NCBI RefSeq assembly: GCF_014648915.1
Contig: NZ_BMSA01000018.1
Location: 161,766-225,765, forward strand
From: Streptomyces phaeofaciens
Lineage (GTDB): Bacteria > Actinomycetota > Actinomycetes > Streptomycetales > Streptomycetaceae
Reading direction: 5' to 3'
Length of the DNA stretch: 64,000 bases
Shown here in pieces: positions 17,077-25,947 of this stretch; the first letter of the stretch is position 1; each line of letters begins with the position of its first letter. Below the pieces are notes generated by a model that was not told the origin of the DNA, did no database searches, and saw only the letters and a list, made by a program, of their open reading frames with translations. Position numbers and translations under genes: made by a program.

Positions 17077-19574
17077 ACCCCCACGGCTCGCGCGTCGCCG
17101 CCGTGTTCGGCTCCAGCCAGGGCAGCGGCTACCTGCTCGGCCCGCGGCTGGTCCTGACCGCCGGGCACGTCGTGCAGGCGGACCGGGCCGAGGCGATCGT
17201 GGTCGGCGGCGTGGGCAAGGTGCCCTGCCAGGTGGTCTGGCGGCGCCACGACGTCACCTGCGACGCGGCCCTGCTGGTGGCCGAGTCCGACCTGGTGCCG
17301 GCAACGGAGTCCGCCGCGTTCACCCCGCTGCGCTGGGGCGAACTGGTCCGCCTCGACACCCAGGAGGACTGCCAGGCCATCGGCTTCCCCCTGGTCCAGC
17401 GCGACGAGCGGGGCAATCTCGACAGCGAGCAGCTGACCGGACGGGTCAAACCGGGCTCGTCGGTGCTGAGGGGCCGCTACGTGCTGGAGAGCGACGGGCC
17501 GCCACCCCAGTCACCGGGCGACGGTTCCCCCTGGTCGGGTCTGTCGGGGGCCGGACTGTTCTGCCAGGGCACGCTGATCGGCGTGGTCGTCACGGCCCCC
17601 GTCGGCTGGAACCACGGGCGGGTGGAGGCGGTACCGGTCCGGGTGATCGCCGACGACCCCTCGTTCCGGGCGGCGCTCGCCCGTCATGGCGGCGCGGATG
17701 TCACGGTCACCGCGCTGGACGAACTGACCCCCGACGAACGCCGGGACCATGAGGTGGAGGTGTCCTACCGGCGCTATGTCGCCAACCGCTACGGACGCCT
17801 GGAGACGCTGGGCCACCATCCCGATGCCGCCAGGATCGTCTGGCCCCTGGACTCGGCGTTCCTGGCTCTCGAACTCGCCGAGACGACGCCCCGCAACGGC
17901 CGTCCCGCCCTCGACACCGCGCCCGGCAAACGCTTCCACGCGGCACTCGGGGGCCGCAACCGGGTCCTGCTCCAGGGCACGGCCGGCTCGGGCAAGACCA
18001 CGCTCATGCACTGGCTCGCGGTCCGGACCGCCCAGAGCGATCTGCCCTCCGAACTCGACCATCTCCAGGGCAGGGTCCCCTTCGTCGTACCGCTGCGCAC
18101 CCTCGACGCCTCCCGGGCGATACCCCGCTTCGACCGCCTCCTGGAGGAGCTGTGCTACCCGGACGGGGGCGGCGAAGCCGACGGGTGGCCGTCCCGGCTG
18201 CTGAAGCAGGGCCGCGTCCTGCTTCTGATCGACGGCATCGACGAGGTCCGCCGCGATCGGCGCCCCCATGTGCGCAACTGGCTGGAGAACCTGCTCGCCG
18301 CCCACCCGTCCACCGCCGTGGTGGTGACGACCCGCCCGTCCGCCGTACGCCAGGACTGGCTCGCCGGGAACGGCTTCTCCGCCTTCAGCGTGCTGCCCAT
18401 GAGCCCCGCGGACGTCGGCACGTTCATCGACCGTTGGTTCGCCGCCACGCGGCACAGCGACGACCGGTTCTGGCACGGGCGCGACCACTTCGACGACCTG
18501 GCCCGCACGCTCCGCACGACAGTGGTCGCCCGGCCGTCGCTGAGCGAGCTGGCGGCGAGCCCCCGGCTGTGCGCGCTGCTGTGCGCGCTGTGGCTGGAGC
18601 AGGGGTACGACAGGTCCGCGGACGCCCTCCCGGACGGGCCGCTGTGGCTGCAGTCCGCCACCCTGGACCTGCGGATGCGCAGCGCCGCCGCCGACCTGCG
18701 GCTGGCCGGGCGCGACATGGGCCGCGACATCGGCTTCACCGAGGGCATCCACCTGGACCTGGCGCAGCAGAAGGCGTTCCTGAGGTGTCTCGCGCTCTGG
18801 CTGGTCGTCAACGGGGCGGCCGACATGTCGTACGCCCGCGCCTGCGCCGTCATCGAACAGGACCGCCAGGGTCCGATCCTGGAGATGGCGAACCAGCCCC
18901 CGGCCCTGGGCCGGCTGACTCCGCCGCACGTCGCCCGGCTGGTGCTGGACCATCTGATGATCCGTGCCGGAGCGCTGTGCAGGACGTCCTCCGGGCGGGT
19001 CGCCTTCGAACACAGCACGTTCCGCGACTACTTCGCCGCCCAGGCGATCGTGGCCGCGGGCCATGTCGGCTTCCTGGTCAAGCAGGCGCACGACCCGCAG
19101 TACGCCGATGTCGTCCACATGACCCTGGGCCTGTGCGACACGCGGGACGCCGCACGGCTGCTCGTGGACCTGGTGGAGCGGGGTGACCGCGAACCCGCGC
19201 ACCGTACCTGGCTCCATCTGCTGGCCACGGCCTCCTTGCAGTACGCCGAACGCGTCGACCCGGGGGTGCGCGCGCGGGTGCTGCGCCGGGCCGGGGCGCT
19301 GATCCCGCCCCGCGACGACGCCGCGGCCGACGTGCTGGCCGAGGCGGGGACCGCCGTCCTCGACCTGTTACCGGGACCGGACGGCCTCACCGCCGACGAG
19401 GCCGGGGCCGTCGTCCTCACCGCCTCCAAGATCGGCGGCCCCGGAGCGACGGCCGTCGTGCGGCGCTTCGAAGGACACGACGATCCTGCGGTGAGCGAGC
19501 GGGTGCGCTGGGCGTACGACCGACTGGGCCGCCCGGCGACGGACACGACCGACCCCGCGGGCGTCCCGGCCTGA
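17073..19574 (+). CDS. Trypsin-like protease fused to a NACHT STAND NTPase
   Basis: An 833-aa protein. Residues 1-200 are a chymotrypsin-fold protease with H32 (LTAGHVV), D64 (CDAALLV) and S158 (SGLSGAGLF), so the triad is complete. After a helical connector comes a NACHT module: Walker A QGTAGSGKTTLMHWLA (about 302-316), Walker B RVLLLIDGIDEVRRD (about 383-397) and TAVVVTTRPSA as the sensor strand. The C-terminal 300 residues are alpha-helical (FEHSTFRDYFAAQAIV is the NACHT-associated helical tail, then repeat-like helices). The architecture fits a receptor whose NTPase oligomerises on sensing invasion and unleashes the N-terminal protease. It is 4-nt coupled to the trypco2 gene. Defence is inferred from family knowledge and not shown by the sequence. 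Confidence 0.88.
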   Translation: MNPHGSRVAAVFGSSQGSGYLLGPRLVLTAGHVVQADRAEAIVVGGVGKVPCQVVWRRHDVTCDAALLVAESDLVPATESAAFTPLRWGELVRLDTQEDCQAIGFPLVQRDERGNLDSEQLTGRVKPGSSVLRGRYVLESDGPPPQSPGDGSPWSGLSGAGLFCQGTLIGVVVTAPVGWNHGRVEAVPVRVIADDPSFRAALARHGGADVTVTALDELTPDERRDHEVEVSYRRYVANRYGRLETLGHHPDAARIVWPLDSAFLALELAETTPRNGRPALDTAPGKRFHAALGGRNRVLLQGTAGSGKTTLMHWLAVRTAQSDLPSELDHLQGRVPFVVPLRTLDASRAIPRFDRLLEELCYPDGGGEADGWPSRLLKQGRVLLLIDGIDEVRRDRRPHVRNWLENLLAAHPSTAVVVTTRPSAVRQDWLAGNGFSAFSVLPMSPADVGTFIDRWFAATRHSDDRFWHGRDHFDDLARTLRTTVVARPSLSELAASPRLCALLCALWLEQGYDRSADALPDGPLWLQSATLDLRMRSAAADLRLAGRDMGRDIGFTEGIHLDLAQQKAFLRCLALWLVVNGAADMSYARACAVIEQDRQGPILEMANQPPALGRLTPPHVARLVLDHLMIRAGALCRTSSGRVAFEHSTFRDYFAAQAIVAAGHVGFLVKQAHDPQYADVVHMTLGLCDTRDAARLLVDLVERGDREPAHRTWLHLLATASLQYAERVDPGVRARVLRRAGALIPPRDDAAADVLAEAGTAVLDLLPGPDGLTADEAGAVVLTASKIGGPGATAVVRRFEGHDDPAVSERVRWAYDRLGRPATDTTDPAGVPA

Positions 19575-19590
19575 GGCGACGGTACGCCGT

Positions 19591-19625
<35 letters not shown>

Positions 19626-19837
19626 GGACGAGGCGCCCTGCCCGCCGGACACCGCGGGGTGTGGGTCGGGCCGTACGGAGCGCGGGTCTGCGGGCCCAGG
19701 GCTGCGGCGGGCGGACCGCCCGGGCACGGTGGCTGGACGTGTGGCGCAGCACGCCCGGGCCCGGCGGGCGGCGCGGAGTCCGCGGACGCAGCGGTTGGGG
19801 AGCGATTGCCGCTGAGGGCACCGGCGGAACTCGTGGT

Positions 19838-20311
19838 TCAGGGCTGCATGGCGTCGAACGGCAGAGCTCGTTGGAAGACGACCATGGCTTGGCCGGGGCC
19901 GTTGTAGTCGTCGACGGTCTTCGCGTCGAAACCGAGGCGGCGATGGAAGGCGATCGAGCCGGTGTTTCCGAGTGATGTGATCGCCTTCAGACGCAGCGCG
20001 CCGTGGCGATGTGCGGCGTCGGCGAACGCCGTATACAGACGGCGCCCGAGGCCGGTGCCGCGGGTGTCGTCCCGAGTGGCGATCAGGTGTACGTACCCGG
20101 TGCCGGTCGGGGTGACGAACCCGATGATGTACCCGTGGATTCCGTCCTCGGCTCGGGCGATCAGACAGGTTTCACCGAACTCCTGTACCAGTGCCAAGAG
20201 ATGCAGGGATCGAAGGTCGCGGTCTCCCCAGTACCGGTGGTGATCAGCGAGAACCTGGTGGAGGTCGGTCGTTCCGGCCGATGTGATCTGTGTGTGCATG
20301 ACACGGATCAT
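19838..20311 (-). CDS. GNAT family N-acetyltransferase
   Basis: A 157-aa acetyltransferase. The acetyl-CoA binding segment is TRDDTRGTGLGRRLYTAFAD (about 83-102), with the R/Q-x-x-G-x-G/A pyrophosphate loop. It is preceded by YVHLIA (beta 4) and followed by NTGSIAFHRRLGFDAKTVDD (helix alpha 4 and beta 6/7), which fixes the family. The start is taken at 20311, with 20299 as an alternative; both follow an AAGG-like site. The frame is open much further upstream without coding signature. The acceptor substrate (small molecule or protein) is unknown. It is convergent with the trypsin-NACHT operon and divergent from the secreted-protein gene. Confidence 0.85.
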   Translation of the reverse strand: MIRVMHTQITSAGTTDLHQVLADHHRYWGDRDLRSLHLLALVQEFGETCLIARAEDGIHGYIIGFVTPTGTGYVHLIATRDDTRGTGLGRRLYTAFADAAHRHGALRLKAITSLGNTGSIAFHRRLGFDAKTVDDYNGPGQAMVVFQRALPFDAMQP

Positions 20312-20630
20312 GGCAGGCGCCTTGTCCGGCTGAGGGGCGTCGATTTCGCGGCCTTCCGGCCGGACGCCCTTGCGCCCTGCGGGGCATCGGGCCCTCCCGG
20401 CGGGCGGCGGCGCTCCCCGGCGTCGCAGTTCCGCCGTGGTCTTGCTTCGGTCGCGTGGCTCGTTCCGGCTCTGCCAACTCGGTCCTGCGCGACTATGCGT
20501 GCGCGCTTCTGTACTTCCTTCACCGCAAGTGCTGTCATGCTCGCGACATTTCTGTCTCCGTTGAAGACGCGGTACGCGGAGCGTCCAGCGCGCCGCTCGC
20601 GTCGTTCCCCCACCCTCCAGGAGGACGGTC

Positions 20631-21272
20631 ATGAATCCGGGATCAGCCCGCTTACGTCTGCCGATGGCCGCAGCTGCGGCTCTGGCGCTCACCTGTCTGA
20701 TCGTGGGCCCCGCGTCGGCGGCCGACACCCCCCTCAATCTGGACTGCCAGGCCAAACCGCCTATCGGCAGCGCCCAGACGCTCACCCTTGCCGCCGGTGT
20801 CGACGGCACCGCACCGGACACCGTCACAGCCGGCAGCTCCTTCACGGCGACGCTCGCCACCCAGCCGATGACCGTGCCCGGATCGGTGAGCGGCTACACG
20901 ATCAAATCGATCAAGAACATCACCCTCAGGGCCCCGGTCCCCGCCAACGCGACGCTGACCGGCACCAGCCTCTCCGGCGGTTCCGGTACGGGCTCGGGGA
21001 CCCCCACCGTCACGGTCAGCGGCGGGGAGATAGTCATGACGGTGCCCGGCCCGATAAACGGCGGGCAATCGTTCACCCTGCCGACGCTGACCCTGAACCT
21101 GACGGCCGCAGCCTCCGGCGGTGTCATCGAGACACGGCTTTCGGGCACCAGCTACAGCAGTCCCGGCCTGACGTTCACCGCCAGCGTCCCGATCCTCTTC
21201 ACCACCGTCAGCGTGCCGACATCCTGCTTCCCCTCCCCGAACCCGGTGCTGACCTCCACGACCATCAGCTGA
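20631..21272 (+). CDS. Secreted beta-rich protein, 213 aa
   Basis: Begins with a Sec signal peptide: MNPGSARLRLPMAAAAALAL then TCLIVGPASAAD, with cleavage likely after ASA. An excellent GGAGG site precedes the ATG by 6 nt. The mature part is threonine/serine/glycine-rich and predicted all-beta (PMTVPGSVSGYTIKSIKNIT, VSGGEIVMTVPGPINGG, SFTLPTLTLNLTA). A cysteine near each end (DCQAK, TSCFPS) probably forms one disulfide. This type of small exported protein is widespread in actinobacteria, sometimes labelled cyclase without evidence. Function unknown; an extracellular or wall location is expected. Confidence 0.8.
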   Translation: MNPGSARLRLPMAAAAALALTCLIVGPASAADTPLNLDCQAKPPIGSAQTLTLAAGVDGTAPDTVTAGSSFTATLATQPMTVPGSVSGYTIKSIKNITLRAPVPANATLTGTSLSGGSGTGSGTPTVTVSGGEIVMTVPGPINGGQSFTLPTLTLNLTAAASGGVIETRLSGTSYSSPGLTFTASVPILFTTVSVPTSCFPSPNPVLTSTTIS

Positions 21273-21341
21273 CCCGGCGGTTCGGCAGGGCACGAAGGTG
21301 ACACCACGGGCCCGGCGTCAGCCCTGACATGCCGTGGAACG

Positions 21342-21537
21342 AGCCACGGCGCCGCCCACGAGGCCGCCGGCGCCGCCACCGGCCGCAAGCTCGTGCTGTC
21401 GGTCTGCGGGTGGGGCACCGGCCTGACCTGGAACTGGGCGCCCGGCACCGGCGACCTGTGGTGCACCAGCAACGACATCATCTTCTACGGCCAGACACCG
21501 GACACGGTCAAGATGCCCCATCACTTCGACCAGGCAC
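21342..21537 (+). pseudogene. Alpha-galactosidase-like (GH27) fragment
   Basis: The plus strand reads GRKLVLSVCGWGTGLTWNWA then PGTGDLWCTSNDI. This corresponds to the hallmark SxCxWG...W.WA...GHxWRTTGDI segment of family 27 glycoside hydrolases. The catalytic aspartates and the rest of the barrel are absent, so it is a short relic. It lies 69 bases after the secreted-protein gene and close to a truncated cupin. Confidence 0.55.
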
Positions 21538-21769
21538 CTTCCACCCCGCAGCCCAGCACGATGAGCCGCCGTCGGCATTCCGGCCGGTATCCGGTCGGCG
21601 GCTCTCCCCGGTGATGGAGCCGAGCCGCGCGGGGGAGAGGGACGACGGCGCCGCGCCAGGCGGCAGCGGGACAGGCCAAAGCGTGGTGCCGTCCGCGCGG
21701 GAGGCGGTGGCGATCACCCGGCGGCTGCTCGCGGCCCCACGCTGCCGCCGAACGCGGCCGGGCACGCCC

Positions 21770-22081
21770 AGCAGTACCGCGGGTTCGGCGTACTCGTCGA
21801 GTGGGCAGGTCGACGACGACGGGTCGACGCCGGAGCGCACGACGGCCCGGGCCGCCTCGGACTCCGAGGAGGCATTGATCTCCTGGTGGACGACCTGTGC
21901 GGGGATGAATACGAACTTGCCGGGGCCGGCCTCCGCGACGTTCTCCAGCTTGTCGCTCCAGCGGTAGCGGGCGGTGCCGCTGATGACGTACAGGACGGTC
22001 TCCTGGTCGCCGTGGTGGTGGGCGCCGGTGGCGGCGCCGGACCCGAAGGTGTCCTCCAGCAGATCTGGTGGATTGCACTGC
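21770..22081 (-). pseudogene. N-terminally truncated cupin
   Basis: The minus strand reads DLLEDTFGSGAATGAHHHGD then QETVLYVISGTARYRWSDKL, ENVAEAGPGKFVFIPAQVVH and QEINASSESEAARAVVRSG, a clear cupin barrel with the HHH...E ligand set. The N-terminal 50 residues expected in this family are missing: upstream DNA changes abruptly near 22085 to the inverted repeat at 22111. The C-terminal part has lost bases but keeps DEYAEPA. A start codon is not evident, so it is treated as a relic cut off at its 5' end. Confidence 0.6.
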
Positions 22082-22110
22082 GCTGAAGCCGGGGCGGGGC
22101 CTCGCAGCGG

Positions 22111-22154
22111 GCTTGTGGGTTCGACGCCCCAACGGGGGAGTCGAACCCACAAGC
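22111..22154. repeat. 15-bp perfect inverted repeat with T-arm-like sequence
   Basis: GCTTGTGGGTTCGAC (22111-22125) pairs exactly with GTCGAACCCACAAGC (22140-22154) around a 14-nt GCCCC...GGGGGA loop that can pair further. Each arm contains GGTTCGA, the core of a tRNA T-loop. It sits where the truncated cupin ends and before the NB-ARC operon, so it may be a terminator or the scar of an integration site. Confidence 0.8.
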
Positions 22155-22322
22155 CTTCACTTCGTCTCTGTGGTAGCCCTGACGTGGGTCTCCCTCGACT
22201 ACTCGCACCGGCCAATTCCGGACAGAGGTAACGGTTTTGTCATCATCTGTAGATGTCGACGGAAAACGTCCGGCGCTCGGTACGGTCAGAGGTCTGTCGT
22301 TCGATCGGTTTGAGGGGGCGCG

Positions 22323-22799
22323 GTGTTTCCGGGCGTAGAGATCGCAGTGGGGTACCTGTTCGCGTGGGCTGTGCGCAAGCTCGGGACTGCGGCGGACCGC
22401 CAGGTCGACCAGGCGTTGGACACGGGGATCGACCGCCTCCACACGCTGGTCAGCGACAGGCTCGGTGCGGATGATCCGGCGCTGCAGCAGGCGGCCGAGG
22501 AGGCCCGCGACGGCCAGGACGAGCTGGCCGTCGACACCCGGCAGTGGCTGGCGCTGACCATCAACAATGCGGCCAAGAAGGACGAGGAGTTCGCGAAGGC
22601 GCTGATGGTTGCGGTGGAAGCCGTGCAGGCCGCCGCTCGGGCGGCGGGTGGGGCATCGGCAGGTGGTGACGGTATCGCCATCGGCGGGGACGCGGAGATC
22701 CACGCCGCTGGCGGCTCGGTGGCGGCGGTACGGATCGACGGACCGGTCACCGTCGGGATCCCGGCAAACCCTCAGCAGCCGGGAGCGGAGAAGGGCTGA
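22323..22799 (+). CDS. Small partner of the NB-ARC receptor (possible Bell-type effector)
   Basis: A 158-aa protein with a GTG start behind GAGGGGG. The N-terminus is hydrophobic (FPGVEIAVGYLFAWAVRKLG), then helices continue to about residue 115 with an acidic/alanine-rich bundle. The C-terminus changes to a Gly/Ala/Ile-rich motif GDAEIHAAGGSVAAVRIDG (about 125-143). The following receptor begins with a similar GGFAAGSIDQYHRHIHAAP segment. A hydrophobic helical N-terminal domain with a C-terminal short motif matching the receptor's N-terminus is the layout of bacterial amyloid-signalling effectors (Bell domain). By that analogy, activated receptor would template the motif and switch on a membrane-active domain. 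It lies 56 nt before the receptor gene. Family assignment is inference. Confidence 0.6.
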   Translation: MFPGVEIAVGYLFAWAVRKLGTAADRQVDQALDTGIDRLHTLVSDRLGADDPALQQAAEEARDGQDELAVDTRQWLALTINNAAKKDEEFAKALMVAVEAVQAAARAAGGASAGGDGIAIGGDAEIHAAGGSVAAVRIDGPVTVGIPANPQQPGAEKG

Positions 22800-22855
22800 C
22801 CGCACCTGGCACCACTGCCACCAGTCCACAGCCTGGCCTGCACCCCGCGCCCGGC

Positions 22856-25669
22856 ATGACCGTCACCGCCGCACAAGGCGGCTTCGCTGCCGGGAGCATC
22901 GATCAGTACCACCGGCACATCCATGCCGCGCCGCGCCAGCCCGTCGGCTGGCCACACCAGGTCGGGGCGATCCCGCCGCGCGCGGAATGGTTCCAGGACC
23001 GCACCGAGACCAGTCGGCTGGCCCACATGTTGGCCGGCGGCGGGACCGCAGTCGTCGAGTCCGCGCAGCGGACGCCGGCCGGCGGGGTGCTGGCTGGGAT
23101 GGGCGGAGTCGGCAAGACCCAGCTCGCCGCCCAGTACGCCCGTAACGCCTGGCAGGCCGGCGAACTGGACGTGCTGGTGTGGGTCACCGCAGGCAGCCGC
23201 ACGGCTGTCGTGAGCGGCTACGCTCAGGCCGCTGTTGAACTGCTGGGCGCGGATCTGGCGGATCCTGAGGTGGCGGCACGCGGGTTCCTGGCGTGGCTGG
23301 AGCCCAAGCCGCAAGAGCAGCGGTGCCGGTGGCTGGTGGTGCTGGATGACGTTGCCGACCCGGGCGACCTTCGCGGATGGTGGCCGCCCGCCAGCCCGTG
23401 CGGCCGTACCGTGGCTACCACCCGCCGCAAGGACGCCGCCCTGATCGCAGGCGGTCGGCGTCTGATCGAGGTTGGCTTGTTCACCAAAGACCAGGCCCTG
23501 ACCTACCTTGCCGATGCCCTGTCCGGGCACGGCCGCACCGAACCCGACGAGGAACGTGGCGCCCTCGCCGACGACCTCGGACACCTGCCGCTGGCACTGT
23601 CCCAGGCCGTCGCCTATCTCATCGACACCGGCGCCGGCTGCCAGGACTACCGGGCCCTGCTCGCCGACCGCACCCACTCGCTGGGCGAAGCCGCCCCCGA
23701 CCATCTGCCCGATGACCAGCTCCACAGCGTGGCCGCCGCCTGGAGCCTGTCCATCGACCACGCCGACACCTTGCGCCCGCCCGGCCTGGCCCGGCCCGTG
23801 CTCAACCTCGCGGCATTCCTGGACCCCAATGGCATCCCCACTGCCGTCCTGACCAGCCCGCCCGCTCTCACCTACCTCACCGCCCACCACGCCGCGACCA
23901 CCGGCCCCCATGCCGGGCGGGTCACACCAGAACGAGTGGTCCTCGCCCTGGGGGCGCTGCAGCGGCTCAGCCTGATCGATCACACCCCCGGCACCCCCCA
24001 CCAGGCGGTCCGCGTTCACCAGCTGATCCAGCGCGCTGTCCGGGATACCTTCACCCCCGACCAGTACCAGCGACTCGCCCGCTCCGCCGCCGACGCCCTT
24101 GCTGCCGTCTGGCCCGATGTGGAACGCGACACCGACCTGGCCCAGGCCCTGCGCGCCAACACCGCCGTCCTGGCCGACTGTGCCAGAGACGCGTTGTACC
24201 AGCCTGACGCCCACCCGGTCGTGTACCGGGCAGGCAACAGCCTTGGCGGGAGCGGCCAGCTCATTGCCGCTCTCGACTACTTTCATCGCCTCAGTGCCGC
24301 CACTACCCAGCACCTGGGTCCTGAGCACCCTCACTCCCTCGCCGCTCGCCACGAGCTCGCGCGGTGGCGGGGGGCTGCGGGGGACGCGGCAGGGGCCGTG
24401 GCTGGTGCTGCGGCCGCGTTGGCGGAGCTGTTGCCGGTGCGGGAGCGGGTGCTGGGGTTTGAGCACCCTGACGCCCTCGCCACCCGGCATGAGTTGGCGC
24501 GGTGGCGGGGTGAGGCGGGGGATGCGGCCGGGGCCGTGGTCGCCATGGCGGAGCTGTTGCCGGTGCGGGAGCGGGTGCTGGGGTTTGAGCACCCTGACGC
24601 CCTCATCACCCGGCATGAGTTGGCGCGGTGGCGGGGTGAGGCGGGGGATGCGGCCGGGGCCGTGGTCGCCATGGCGGAGCTGTTGCCGGTGCGGGAGCGG
24701 GTGCTGGGGTTTGAGCACCCTGACACCCTCGCCACCCGGCATGAGTTGGCGCGGTGGCGGGGTGAGGCGGGGGACGCGGCCGGGGCCGTGGTCGCCTTCG
24801 CGGAGCTGCTGGTTGTGTATCAGCGGGTGCTGGGTCCTGAGCACCCTGACGCCCTCACCGCCCGGCACGAACTGGCCTACTGGCGGGGCAAGGCGGGGGA
24901 CGTGGGTGGCGCCGTGGTCGCCTTCGCGGAGCTGACGGTTGTGTACGAGCGGGTGCTGGGTCCTGAGCACCCTGAGTACCTCATCGCCCGGCATAACCTG
25001 GCCTACTGGCGGGGGGAGGCGGGTGACGCGGCCGGGGCCGTGGTCGCCATGGCGGAGCTGTTGCCGGTGCGGGAGCGGGTGCTGGGGCCCGAGCACCCCC
25101 ACACCCTCATCACCCGAAGCAACCTGGCGCGGTGGCGGGGTGAAGCGGGGGACGCGGCCGGTGCCGCGGCCGCCTTTGCAGAGCTGCTGGCTGTATACCA
25201 GCGAGTGCTGCAGCCGGAGCACCCTGACACCCTCACCGCCCGGCATAACCTGGCCTGCTGGCGGGGGGAAGCGGGGGACGCAGCCGACGCTGCGGCCGGC
25301 GCTGCGGGCGCGTTGGCGGAGCTGTTGCCGGTGCGGGAGCGGGTGCTGGGACTGGAACACCCTCACACCCTCATCACCCGGCACGAGCTGGCCTACTGGC
25401 AAGGTAGGGCGGGGGACGCGGCCGGTGCTGCGGCCGCGTTGGCGGAGCTGTTGCCGGTGCGGGAGCGGGTGCTGGGACCGGAACACCCTCACACCCTCAT
25501 CACCCGGCACGAGCTGGCCTACTGGCAAGGTAGGGCGGGGGATGCGGCCGGTGCTGCGGCCGCGTTCGCGGAGCTGTTGCCGGTGCGGGAGCGGGTGCTG
25601 GGGCCGGAGCACCGAGCCACCCTTGAGGTCCGACGTGAGCTCGCTCGGTGGCGCGAATTTGGCAGCTGA
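22856..25669 (+). CDS. NB-ARC STAND receptor with tandem TPR repeats
   Basis: A 937-aa STAND NTPase. The N-terminal 30 residues hold a short motif (QGGFAAGSIDQYHRHIH). Walker A is GMGGVGKT (81-88), Walker B is LVVLDDV (160-166), and RTVATTRR (about 185-192) is the NB-ARC sensor strand. A GLPL-like motif follows in GHLPLALSQAVAYL, then a winged-helix region to about residue 450. The C-terminal half (from about 490) has ten 42-46-residue TPR units plus a broken eleventh, each with xxLARWRGEAGDAAGAVxAxAELLPVxERVLGxEHP. Such receptors bind a ligand through the repeats and oligomerise via ATP. It follows its small partner by 56 nt and ends before a strong hairpin at 25718. The predicted role is a conflict or signalling receptor. 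Confidence 0.88.
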   Translation: MTVTAAQGGFAAGSIDQYHRHIHAAPRQPVGWPHQVGAIPPRAEWFQDRTETSRLAHMLAGGGTAVVESAQRTPAGGVLAGMGGVGKTQLAAQYARNAWQAGELDVLVWVTAGSRTAVVSGYAQAAVELLGADLADPEVAARGFLAWLEPKPQEQRCRWLVVLDDVADPGDLRGWWPPASPCGRTVATTRRKDAALIAGGRRLIEVGLFTKDQALTYLADALSGHGRTEPDEERGALADDLGHLPLALSQAVAYLIDTGAGCQDYRALLADRTHSLGEAAPDHLPDDQLHSVAAAWSLSIDHADTLRPPGLARPVLNLAAFLDPNGIPTAVLTSPPALTYLTAHHAATTGPHAGRVTPERVVLALGALQRLSLIDHTPGTPHQAVRVHQLIQRAVRDTFTPDQYQRLARSAADALAAVWPDVERDTDLAQALRANTAVLADCARDALYQPDAHPVVYRAGNSLGGSGQLIAALDYFHRLSAATTQHLGPEHPHSLAARHELARWRGAAGDAAGAVAGAAAALAELLPVRERVLGFEHPDALATRHELARWRGEAGDAAGAVVAMAELLPVRERVLGFEHPDALITRHELARWRGEAGDAAGAVVAMAELLPVRERVLGFEHPDTLATRHELARWRGEAGDAAGAVVAFAELLVVYQRVLGPEHPDALTARHELAYWRGKAGDVGGAVVAFAELTVVYERVLGPEHPEYLIARHNLAYWRGEAGDAAGAVVAMAELLPVRERVLGPEHPHTLITRSNLARWRGEAGDAAGAAAAFAELLAVYQRVLQPEHPDTLTARHNLACWRGEAGDAADAAAGAAGALAELLPVRERVLGLEHPHTLITRHELAYWQGRAGDAAGAAAALAELLPVRERVLGPEHPHTLITRHELAYWQGRAGDAAGAAAAFAELLPVRERVLGPEHRATLEVRRELARWREFGS
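24326..25669 (+). repeat. Near-identical tandem TPR-encoding repeats (about 126 bp)
   Basis: Ten direct repeats of 126-138 bp. Neighbouring units share long identical stretches, for example GCGGAGCTGTTGCCGGTGCG recurs in seven units, and the second and third units are almost the same base for base. This degree of nucleotide identity means recent unequal recombination or gene conversion, and sequence assembly here may be uncertain. Confidence 0.9.
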
Positions 25670-25717
25670 CGTGGTCCGGCTGGGGTATGCGACATTGGCA
25701 TGACCAGCCGCTCGCAA

Positions 25718-25754
25718 CACTGGTTCGGCTTCCCGCTTGGGAGCCGAACCAGTG
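25718..25754 (+). terminator. Hairpin after the NB-ARC gene
   Basis: CACTGGTTCGGCT (25718-25730) pairs with AGCCGAACCAGTG (25742-25754), and the loop TCCCGCTTGGG extends the stem with one bulge. It lies 49 bases after the receptor stop and before a convergent small gene, so it can end transcription from both sides. Confidence 0.7.
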
Positions 25755-25778
25755 CCGGCTTCACGCCGCCCTGGGAGG

Positions 25779-25937
25779 CTACGGCCTCGGCGGCGCGTTC
25801 TCCTTGCCGAGGCGGCGATGCCGCTCTCGGAGCTCCTCGATCCACCAGTCCAGCTGTATGAGCGAGGCAGTCGTCCGATGCACGACCACAGGGCGCGCGA
25901 GCGGCAGAAGCTCCAGCCCTGACGGTGTTTCGTTCAC
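25779..25937 (-). CDS. Small hypothetical protein, 52 aa
   Basis: A GTG-started frame reading VNETPSGLELLPLARPVVVH then RTTASLIQLDWWIEELRERH, with a hydrophobic-to-amphipathic profile and a tryptophan-rich helix, more protein-like than the surrounding shadows. No ribosome binding site is obvious. It starts 11 bases downstream of the TetR gene's stop on the same strand and may be its distal operon gene. Family unknown. Confidence 0.4.
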   Translation of the reverse strand: MNETPSGLELLPLARPVVVHRTTASLIQLDWWIEELRERHRRLGKENAPPRP

Positions 25938-25947
25938 ACGTTTGAGT

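Noticed and set aside
24326..25669. CRISPR-like array
   Set aside because: The regular repeats are 126-138 bp, coding and without spacers; they are TPR units.
22772..25720. 982-codon minus-strand open frame opposite the NB-ARC gene
   Set aside because: Its repeats mirror the TPR repeats of the real gene and it has no start or ribosome binding site of its own.
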